From the NCBI RefSeq assembly GCF_036669915.1, contig NC_089324.1, positions 10,130,835-10,194,834 of the forward strand: 64,000 bases of DNA. The letters are read 5' to 3'. The DNA is from Pocillopora verrucosa (taxonomy: Eukaryota > Cnidaria > Anthozoa > Scleractinia > Pocilloporidae). The notes beneath the pieces were generated by a model. The model was not told where the DNA came from and did not search any database. It saw only the letters and a program-made list of their open reading frames with translations. Position 1 is the stretch's first letter; every line of letters starts with the position of its first letter. Both the position numbers and the translations under genes were made by a program. Below, piece after piece: positions 50,550 through 60,380 of the stretch.

Positions 50550-53500
50550 ATGGAATCAAAAAGAAAACGGTAAGGCAATTATATCAAATATTCATTCAAG
50601 ACGAGGCTCTTCGTTTCGAATACATTTGACGACAATCTTGTCAAAAAAGTGTATCGTAGCTTCGTTATTGTTTGTCAAAGAATGGTTCGACACTGTCTTG
50701 ATTTAAAAGTAACATTTACACTCATGTTTAAGGCAAATTTGATGATGAAGTCATCAATTGCGTGATCAGTACGTTTAAAAACTAATGATCATCGGTGAAA
50801 TGAAAGTATATTTTTACAGCCGTTTTGTCAAATTTGTTTAAATTTCCTCCACTCGGATACTAAAATACTGAAAATCTTCTATATGCTGTACGCCACATTT
50901 GCAATAAGATATAAGAAACGATGCAGTACATATGCAAGTATTACTCTTGCAAGCTATTCGGGAGCAAAATTGTAAATTACCGTGGTCAAAAAAGATTTTT
51001 CACTTGAAAAACATAAAGACAGAACACTTCCTCTTACAATTCTGACAAAGATGATTGCTTCCCAACGTTGACTTTAGATTGGAAAACTGCCCATGGAGCA
51101 AAACCATTTTTCAGGGTTTTCAGATGATAGTTCCAGACTGTAGTAACAAATCCTGAAAGAACAATGGAGAGCGAATATCTGCATGTCCCCAAGGAACTCA
51201 AAGGTCATGTTATTGGAAAAGGAGGACTAGTGATAAAGGAGATCAGAAAGAGTTCCTCGGCAAATATCACTTCAAGGAGCAGAGATGAGGAAGGATTTAC
51301 TATCACCGGTACCAGGGAACAAATAACAAATGCGAAGAGATTAATCTCAGAAATAGTGGTAAGTTTAAAACATGGAACAATTCTGTAAATGTTTTGTAAA
51401 TTTAAGCAACTTTGAGGAGGGCCTGCAATTGCAGGCCATCTTGTAATTTGGAATTAGTTGATAAAATTCCGTTCAAAAACGGAAATGAATCTGTAAATGC
51501 TCACCGTGCTATAAAGGTAACATCTCTGGGGAGAACCTGGAAATGCATCCGGCCATCCTTTTACTTTTACTAAATCACACGACTGTTAGATAAATAGAAT
51601 ATTGCCTGAATGAAACTTTCGGCTCTTTACATTGTCCTTGACAACCACGAGTGGAAGCACAAGGATGCTGACCTTAAGTCGTTAATAGTTGTGCAATTTT
51701 CGACAAGTTCATGGTATCTCTGTATGATGAGTTTGTTTTCTGTGTGATATTAACAGGAAGAAGTTAAGGGAAGGAAAACTGAAGGATCTCCGGGTGAACT
51801 GGTAAAAATTCCAGATAAGTACAAAGGAATCGTCTTTGGTGTGGGAGGCGATACCCTCAAAGAAATAAGCACACAGACTGGGGCAAGGATGATTCGTATA
51901 CAAGGAGAATGTTATATAACGAGTGGTACCAAGTCTCAGAGAGATATGACAAAATTACGTATTTGGAGTATAGTGGTGAGTATCACCTTATATACTGAGG
52001 TCTACAGTTCAGTTGTCATGATAAATTCGAACTCAGATCTTAACGTAAGAGTTTTCTGGAACAACGGTTTGGTACAATTTTTGCTCGTTGCCGACTCATA
52101 AACAAATATCATACCAATTTGTGGGTAAAATTCCAGTGAAGGAAATATTTTCGTCTTGTCTTTGCCAGGAAATAAATTTACGTGAGGAAGTCAAGGGTAT
52201 CGATCTGTTCATCAGCATGGAAATGTGCAATCCAATTGGTTCTTCAAGTGGTCTGTTACGGGATAATCTTACCGACAGTAGAACACTACAATCCTACAAA
52301 CTCAACTACTTTATTAAACAACGAGTGATATTCTTAAAAAGTAGCGACTCCTAAAGGCAGTACAGTATTTATACTCAATAAACCTACTCAAGCCTACTAC
52401 AGTCTATATCTTAGCTCACCACCGAGGCAAACTCACATTTTCTCCAACGTTTCTTGAAATTAGCAATTTTCCATTGCAGCTCTCTCTCACGGTATAGCAC
52501 TCCCAAAAACGACAACTACAAGTACTACATAATTGAGTCCTTATATACTTTTACAAAGTGTTCAGGAACATTCCAGAAGCTTACGAAAGAACTATTTCAC
52601 TAGAAAGTTCTATAGTAAGCATGTCAGCATGACTAAGCAGTCTGGAGATTTCTAGAAGCTTATATTTAGAACAGAAATTGCCCATAACAGGTCCTAGATG
52701 TATATCTGTAATACAGGCCACTGAGAGGACCGATTCATCGATAAACATTGTCTGTGTAGAAAATGAATGAAAAGCCTCTCAGGCAATTTTCCGCAGAATT
52801 TAGCTACATTTTTCAGTGCGGACGCTTTCATTTTTCATAATTGGTAAAACTGATGTATAGGTCAGTGCAATGTTTAACCATATTCGCTATGATATATTTA
52901 TTTCGGGAAAAGTACTAAACTTGTAGACCTTGCACTGTTACAATATCCCGCTGCTGGTTGTAATGGCAATCCAAAATTAAAATATAAATTTGGAGAATGA
53001 TGTTTTTGTCTTGTCACAAGCGTGAGACAATGCTCCACCACTGAGAGACTCCATGGTGAGCGAGGCCCATTACGAAGTTCAAGTAAGACACGCTGCCTGC
53101 GTACTGTTAGGATCAGCGATGTCGCTACCGTCACGTTTGTAAATGGAATAAGAGAGACGGTTATGTAGACACGCAGGACGCGTGTCATGTATGAACTTCC
53201 TGATAGCCTCACTCGCTGTAGAGTTTCTGTGGCTCAGTGGTGGAATACCGAAGGTCTGAGGTTCGATTCCTCGCCGGGACTCTTTTTTCCTTTGTTTCAC
53301 ACTCGTGAAAAGACGAAAAAACATCTTTCTCTATTTCTTTACCAGGCTCAAAACGCACCTTCTCTCTCACTCAATATAAATTTGTTTTAACTCCTTTACT
53401 ATATTATTTGAAGGCAGGGGCAAGACTAAGGGGAGCTGAAAAGCCTTGTAATAAGGTTTGTTGCTACATCGATGGCTGGAATCTTTCGGAAAACTCTGAG

Positions 53501-56500
53501 TTAATGCTGAAGCCCCTGAATAGTTGGTTGGGTCTTCTGGAAAAATATGAACATTATCGACTGCTACCGACTGAGGGATATGAACCTCTGCAGGTTTGTT
53601 GATTCTGAAGACCACAATTCAACGGTTAAGACGAGTTTTTTTAGGTTTTATTTTTGATTTTGTTTTTGTCTTTGTTCTCAGCGGTTTTTGTTATTTTATT
53701 TTTACTGTTTTGATGATGATGTCTCTGTTTTGTTTTGTGATATAGTTGTTTAGTTCTTTTCCTCGGTTATGGTGAATAGTTGTAAATTATTAGGTACAAT
53801 CAGTAAAAAGTTTTCCTCTGTTTTCTCTGATCAAGGAATCAAGTTGCAGTGATAGCACGGCATACGAGTTGAAACTAAAAGAAGATGCTTTGGAATCTCT
53901 GCGCAGAATAAAAAGGGAAAAGGGATCGAAGGCCGACATGTGGTGTCATTTTGGAAAAGTATTGATCCGCGGACCTGATGAAGGTAAACTTATTGAGTAT
54001 AATTTGTTACAGAAGACTATTACAGTTCTCTCTTTTTATGAGTATTGACTCCTCAGTTTGAAAATATCCACATAACAGGAATAAATATGTAATAGACCTT
54101 ATGTAATAGAAGAAATTGTCATAAAGTCAAATCTATTGCACTTATCTCCTAACTTTTCTGATCACTTATCTAAATAATGATAAGAATAATGATCAAAATG
54201 TACTCAAGACTCACTGGTGGCGTTCTAATCATGAAGATCTGAAATCGACTCCGGCTAAACCTGCAGTAGTGATAATATGAAACACTTGATTGATTACAGC
54301 GGAGGTTTCAGGTGAAGAACAATGGAGTATTGAAGAGGCAACGAAAAAATTTAAACCTCAGGAAGGACAAGATTACTGGAAAATCGCATTTAAAGAAGGT
54401 GTCAATGTTGATCAGCAAATCTTAGAGAAAATCTTTGGTCAGAAATACCCCAGAGAATATCATGCAAGATATGACTTGACCTTCGTCATATCCAGCGGAC
54501 ACGAATTGAGGGGCAAGGTACGTAGAAGGGGTGCAGGGAGGAAAATTTAACTGGCTCAAAACTTGATTTTATACCCCAATTCTTAAGATTCTGGACCTAC
54601 TGGTTGATTTCTCAAAACTTCGTACGTTTGGCTAAATTCATAGTTCACGGAAAACTAGTCCACTTTTTAGTAGCCTATATAAAATTCAGTTTGGTTACGC
54701 TCGTTTCAAAATTTACGAAGGTATTTCAAACCCTTGGATGTAAGCACCAACATTTTTTTGACGGCATGATTGCGGAATGACACTCTGTTTGAGATGGTAA
54801 CCCAAAGCATGAATTAGGGAATTTAAGATGAATCTAATGATAACCTTGTATTTAATGATTTAAAAAATGTTTCACTAGAAGTTATTGGGCCGTTAGTTTA
54901 TTAGTTTTTATCTCACCTCCATTAAATAAAGACATCACTTACTTATTTACTATTGCTTCCTAAAAAAGTCGTAACATGATTTTTGTTGTGTACAACAGAT
55001 ATGGGTACTGAACAAGGACTCTGACAAAGCAGTGAAAGAGAAGGCAGTCCCCTTTAGTGACGTCAAAAATATATTGGAAGAAATTTATTTCGAAGATGAA
55101 AAAACACGCTCGCGGTGTCGAGGATGGCTGGCCCTTCCATCTCGCAGATTTCTACAGGCTGACATTTTGTTTCCCGGAAGCGAACTTGATTGCAGAATAA
55201 CTTTACGGAAACGAAATGGTAAATGTTATTTAAGTATCTTTCTGTATTTAAGTCGTTCACTATTTTTTTAAGTGATCAATCCTAATTTAAGCTGCCAAAA
55301 TATAGGGAATAAAAAGTAAGATGCGGTTTAAAAAGCTATGTCTGCCATGAAACATGAAGTACCCGTTAGGAGTACTTACTCATTTCACGCTGTATAAGCG
55401 TCATCAAGAACACGTCCTATACTGAATTTCAGTTTGCCGGTCCGTGTAACTTTGAACTCTCAAGGAGTCAAGTTTGCTAGTTGGCCATTTGACCAATAAA
55501 TCTATCAATAAGTAAATAGATAAAGGAACCCGGGGAGGACTGGATGAATGTAAAGAATTATAAATGTTATTCAAACTTCCGATTGAATTAATGCAACGAC
55601 GTTTGATTCTTAAAATACCATTAAAAAAATGCAGATCATCTCAGAGTAAGAGCTTGTTTACATGGAGGTGGAGGACCCCAGGTAGGTGGGAAACCTAGGT
55701 GGGGTAACCCGCCTGTCCATATAATTTCTTATATTATCTTGATCACGTTTACATGATATGTGGGTGACCCGTCCAGGCGGGTTTCCTGGTCTGCCAGGTA
55801 GGGTAACCCTGTCAGCTGGGGTGACAATTTGCCATGTAAGCGTCTCAAGGTGGGGTAACCCGCTTAGCCGGGGTCGCGTTCATGGCAAAAAGCTCAAAAG
55901 CGAAACGTGTGTTTTAAAGCTTTGTACATTTCCTAGCCGTCTCACAGCAGAAATCACCAGAAACCGTAACGGACACTCAAGGCGTGTAAAATGTTCACAT
56001 TTCAGAATATTTAGCGTTGTAAATTGACCATATTTCGTTTCCCAAACTATTCCGTATAACATATTAAGTCAACGGTTCCTCGCGTAACCTAACACCGCGT
56101 AACACAACGCGTGACGCTCTCATGAATAAATACATTTGTGTCCGGGAATTAATCTTTCGTCTTTCTCGAGATGTGAGCATGAGCCTTTGCTAAATATCCT
56201 TAATTGTAAGCGCAACAACAACCTCAAGAAACCTCACCCCAGCACCCCGGGGTTGTAAGATTGTATGTAAACGCGTTTTATTTTTCGACTACGGCTAGGC
56301 GGGTTACCTCACCTACTTGGGGTCCCCCACCTCCACGTAAACAGGCCCTTAGATAAAACGTTGATTTTTCATTACATGATGCATGGCTTTAAGTGTTGTT
56401 TGTTTAACTTGGCTAGAGATATTACAATCATGTTTTTCTTATAGATGATGCTGTCTCTGCCGATTATGCTGTAGATCTTGACGAAAATGAAAGACAAACT

Positions 56501-57112
56501 CTGTTGTCATATCTGTCTAAGCTAACTTTTACGTTCACGGAAGACGATGAAGTAAATGGACCAAATCTCCCTACCGATGAAACTTTGTCGAAGGAAATAT
56601 TTCTACGTCACAGACGATGTTCTCATCGAACTGTATTCGAACCACAAGCTGGATTTTTCGTTATCCTTTCAAAGGAGATGTCATTATCCTGCGATATTGA
56701 GAAAAAAGAGGAAAGAGAAACGGTATAAATATTATGATCGTCATCATTATTGTGACTAACATCCTCGCATATTGAATCAGACACACACAATTTTATAAAT
56801 TTGTAATAAAATAAATAATTGCCTTCACGAGTAACCTGTAATCGCAGTATCTATTTCGGCCAATCAACAAAAGTTTCGATTTCAACGTTTTTTGACACAT
56901 TTTATTTTCAGCATGTAAACCTACTGATAAAACCATCTTTTTTTTTGCAGATCGATCTGCATCTACACTGCAAAGACTGGGACGAACAATTAAAGAATGA
57001 AAATTGGAAACCTGAAGACATCGTTGCGAAGTTACCTGAGTTTCTACAATTTGTTAAACGAGTTCAGAGTGTTATTTGCAGTGAACTGCGCCACAGCAAC
57101 ATTGACACTTGA
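50550..57112 (+). CDS. Two-KH-domain protein, gene C
   Basis: The secure exons are 51160-51358, 51757-51975, 53414-53593, 53836-53983, 54300-54517, 54999-55218, 56445-56722 and 56951-57112 (TGA stop). Their phases equal those of genes A and B. A first exon at 50550-50569 (MESKRK, phase 2, GTAAGG donor) fits an acceptor before 51160. That acceptor has a poor pyrimidine tract, so translation might instead start at the ATG at 51164. KH1 has LKGHVIGKGG and KH2 has YKGIVFGVGG, both with a normal GxxG. Conserved blocks KADMWCHFGK, RYDLTF, PFSDVKNILEEIYFED, RCRGWLALPSRR and LHLHCKDWDE follow. Introns contain a solo LTR, SINEs and a MITE. The gene is inverted relative to genes A and B. Confidence 0.85.
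52169..52354 (+). CDS. Possible alternative last exon of gene C, ending in an LTR
   Basis: After a TTTGCCAG acceptor, a frame in phase with the KH2 exon reads EINLREEVKGIDLFISMEMC. It runs across the left border of the solo LTR and stops at 52354. AATAAA follows at 52377-52382. Splicing KH2 to this exon would give a protein with only the two KH domains. There is no expression evidence, and no matching exon was seen in genes A and B. Confidence 0.35.
   Translation, partial: EINLREEVKGIDLFISMEMCNPIGSSSGLLRDNLTDSRTLQSYKLNYFIKQRVIFLKSSDS
52254..52689 (+). mobile_element. Solo LTR, 436 bp, in intron of gene C
   Basis: It starts TGTTACGGG and ends CCCATAACA, with matching inverted termini. A perfect 4-bp target-site duplication GGTC lies at 52250-52253 and 52690-52693. 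AATAAA at 52377-52382 fits the LTR poly(A) signal. No internal retroelement sequence is adjacent. Its length is close to that of the LTR at 4747-5178, but the sequences do not look alike. Confidence 0.75.
52985..53075 (-). mobile_element. SINE fragment, inverted
   Basis: Read on the minus strand it has CTCTCAGTGGTGGAGCATT, a box-A-like head. A tail GTGACAAGACAAAAACATCA follows, similar to the tail of the element at 53221. The middle with box B is missing. Confidence 0.5.
53221..53345 (+). mobile_element. tRNA-derived SINE
   Basis: Box A (GTGGCTCAGTGGTGGA) and box B (GGTTCGATTCC) are followed by CTCGCCGGGACTC. A tail follows with ACTCGTGAAAAGACGAAAAA and ACATCTTTCTCTATTTC. From memory, this head-tail pair is a common repeat in stony corals. 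It lies in the intron before exon 53414-53593 of gene C. Confidence 0.65.
55647..56351. mobile_element. MITE with TA target site
   Basis: The left end AGAGCTTGTTTACATGGAGG matches the complement of the right end (AGGGCCTGTTTACGTGGAGG) over about 55 bp with a few differences. The element is bounded by TA on both sides. Inside, GGGTAACCC-type motifs recur. It carries no transposase. The TA duplication fits Tc1/mariner-related or similar MITEs. It lies in the intron before exon 56445-56722 of gene C. Confidence 0.65.
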
Positions 57113-57769
57113 AAATTTAATTAGCTTGATATAGGCGATAAGATGCATCAAAGCACGGGATCATCAACAACTGTAAGCTGTTCTTCCATGAGATGTTTTT
57201 TTCTCAAGAGGATAACATGTGGGAGAAAGTAATTGTACCATAATTAATACTTCATCAATCAATTATTTGATCAAATGTGTATTTGTATATTTCATGACTT
57301 GTACTGTCGCGATAAAGGGTAATATATTCACTGCTGATAATATTATCTTCACGCCGTACATGTATATTTATTGAATTCTAAGTGTCCTACGTTTATGGTA
57401 TGGTCTTTGGCACGTAGATATGCGCAGTCCAATAGACTTTATCAGCGAGTATCATCAAGAGCGAGTCACGCAGGGCAACTTGACAGCTTCCGTATTTTTT
57501 TAAATGTAATATCAAAGTAAAATGTTTATCTGTTGTTGTGTGATCACTGTTAAGATACAATCAAAGTGCGTCACCACATAAATTCCTGGTACACTCGGTG
57601 TTCATACCTTTCTCAAGCCAAGACTCGCCAAACATGTAAACAATGTAACAATGAAAACGTATCTGCGTGGGATAAGCTCGAGAAATTATTGAGTGTTTTA
57701 AACCAATATTTACGGAAAACTAACTCTCCATTTCCTGGGATAGAATATACTAATACGTCACAATGGAAC
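57113..57769. other. 3' flank of gene C
   Basis: No further exon or clear AATAAA is seen in the first few hundred bases. An open frame at 57566-57784 has no recognisable motif. Confidence 0.4.
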
Positions 57770-58830
57770 ACGAGGTCTCAGTGACTGTGTGTCTTGTAGC
57801 ATTGACTATACATCTGATGTAAAATTGACAAACCAGGTTAATTTGGAAAAGTTTTAAAACTTCACCTAAAGCTAGTTTCAAGTTCAGTAAGGAAAGATTA
57901 TTTATCCAAGTGGTAGCTCTTGATTTTAACATGATCGTCGCACGATTCATCAAGAATTATCCTTCTAAAGAACTTAAAACAACCTAACCGGAAGTACTTC
58001 CGGAGAGTCGTTTGTCACCAGTTTCCCCTAGAAAACTTAAAACAATCTCGTGCCAATCGTGTAAGCAAGGATGTGTTAGCAAGCATGTGTGCAGTGGCTG
58101 GCGGGTCGCTGCGTGGCATCACATGGCTTATGCTGTCTAGAGTGTAGCCAGGACCACACACGCCATTACAGGACTACCGGATGTTTCCTTGCTCACAATT
58201 CGTGACGAGAATAGCGGATGAAATGTGATGACAATGAGCTCAGTTAAACGATCCATAAATGACCCTTCATGGCCACTAAGGAACGACAGCAATAACTACT
58301 TCAAAGATATGCGACAATCTAATTGACACCTAATAGTCAGATTATGTAGTTAGTGGGTGGATGATGAGGGCGATAGTTGTTTTCATAAAGCAAAGCTATT
58401 GCTCACAAATTTTACATGGCAAATTTTGCCGTTAATTGCTTTAAACCGGTAAGAAGTGTATTCCACGAGAGGTTCACTTTGTGGTGCAGTGGTAGGGAGA
58501 CCACACTTTTGTCACAGGAATAATGTTTCGAAGCGCTCCGAGTCTCGCGCCGATCATTCGTATACTACAGGTAGTCTCCCTTCTCTTATTCTAACCATTC
58601 TTTGCACGGATAGCGAGTAGAATAAGAGATCAAAGAACATAAACACAAAAACAAACATTGGCTGGCGGAAAATGCTCGACAGAGTATTATATAAATCTCT
58701 TTTCATTCACAATCAGATTTCTATGCTAAATTTACGAATATATAAATTTCGCAAAATTTGTTAAATCAGATTTTGTTCCTTTTCTGCCTTAAAAGCTGAA
58801 TAATCTCCCACAATTTGCCTCTACGTTTGC
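57770..58830. repeat. Segmental duplication, second copy of gene A upstream region
   Basis: It matches 35085-36770 in direct orientation but lacks the 650 bp that contain gene A exon 1. It keeps a perfect ETS-type palindrome at 57988-58003. No coding exon follows it in either direction within the copy. Confidence 0.75.
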
Positions 58831-59004
58831 ACCACAGAAAACGAAGTAAGCGATTCTCTTGCTCGGTATAAATTGGCAGTTTGCAATCATCTGGTTTTTA
58901 AAAGCCTTTGGTACGAGTGTTTTCTGCAAGCATATGAACAAGCTAGAGCAGTATAGGTTATTGGAGATAGTTTGGCTGGGGCAGCTGCCTCTGAAAGGAC
59001 ACAG

Positions 59005-60380
59005 ATATGAAGTAATGATTATCTTAACACCACAACGTATCCTGAACTGACCAGTTTTCTAGATATAAGCTGTTCGGCCATATCTATTCCCTCCTTAATA
59101 GTGAACCCTGGTTGATGTTTGCTCACGGGATCAATTGTGGTTCCATGAAGCTCGATCATTTCATTTAGCATGGCTCGATGGCAACCAATGGTATCGCCTT
59201 TCAACTCTACTCTAGCCGGCACGAAGTCAACCAGCAATGTCGCATTTTTTTCTCCTTGATACCAGATAAATCTGAAAAAAACATCAACTTTCAACCTTGT
59301 TGCTTGTAGTGCATATTAGTGTCTGTCTTGTTCTGTATGATGACAAACTCGATAATCTACACCTATCAATATTTTTCTTTTGAAATCCGGAAACAATTAT
59401 TTTTCATCTTAATGACACTTGATTATTTTACTTTGCCCAAAAATCCAGAAAGAAAAATTAAACAACCCACCAGTACAACCTCCGAAACTGAGGAGAATCG
59501 AGCTCAGTTGCGGACGAAATTCCCTAATTACAGCTGTTTACAATTAAAAAGAAAAACCAAATGACAAAACCAAGAACAAAAACAAATCAAAACAAACCAA
59601 AAAGGGCAAAATAAAAAACGAAGGCATTTAACAAACATAACATTTATTAGACGAACAAAAAAGCAAGGCAGCATTTTGTACAGATGTAATTTTCGTTCTT
59701 ACATCAAATCCTACGAGTACCAAGAGATCTTCCATTGAGAACAACCACCGGACGGTGACACAAAGTATAATACATGAGTAAAAATTATTGATGCTAAGAG
59801 GTTCCATAGAAATTACGTATACGAGGTTCCATGGAAAGAACGGTAGAAACACAAAGTAAAATCTAGGAAGACAAATAAACCTACTAATTTTGGATAATTC
59901 ATCCAGGGATGATATCAAGACCAATGATTGATTGTCTGAACACAGAAAAAAAAGTCTGGTTTCGAGGTACCTTCATTCCAAGAACCACATGCTTGTATAA
60001 GCAATACATCTATTATCATTCAGTATAAATCTCGAAACTTATTAATAATTTTTTTGAAATAGTTGCTGTCCTTGATGTCCTTCCTTTGAACTGTTCAGAG
60101 ATCTCATCTACTCTCACAGGGTACTCAGATCGTTTGAATTGTGATTTTTTAAAAATATCGCTGCTTAACGGAACGAATAGGGATCTAAAAAGATTTCGCT
60201 GCAAACATGTCTAGGAATAAAACTATATTCATAGAGAATGTGGATAAAATTTATTTGCAATCTCTTTGTATTCGGAGTCACGCAATCACAAAACCGGTCG
60301 CAGATGGCAACGCTACAACATTTTTCATGTGCATCTAGAGCTTTTTTTGCTAAGTTATACATGCATATTACTACAACTAA
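59005..60380. repeat. Segmental duplication of gene B 5' region
   Basis: This segment matches 47735-48860, including the KH1 exon, the A/C-rich tract and the TATCATTCAGTATAAATCTC block. It stands directly next to the copy of the gene A upstream region, so two source regions 12 kb apart have been joined. Confidence 0.7.
59052..59271 (-). pseudogene. Isolated KH1 exon, copy of gene B
   Basis: The exon keeps the splice borders and phase of the gene B KH1 exon but is 12 nt shorter (220 versus 232 nt), in frame. It begins FIWYQGEKNATLLVDFVP. The KH loop reads TIGCHR, so the GxxG motif is lost. No KH2 or later exons of the family follow on the minus strand. The sequence there is the duplicated non-coding block and then gene C on the other strand. 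The exon is open, but the gene is truncated. Confidence 0.7.

Noticed and set aside
53221-53282. tRNA gene
   Set aside because: Same reason, and the attached tail is that of a SINE.
55758-56027. 89-residue open frame
   Set aside because: It lies within the MITE and has no domain. It is a by-product of the GC-rich repeat ends.
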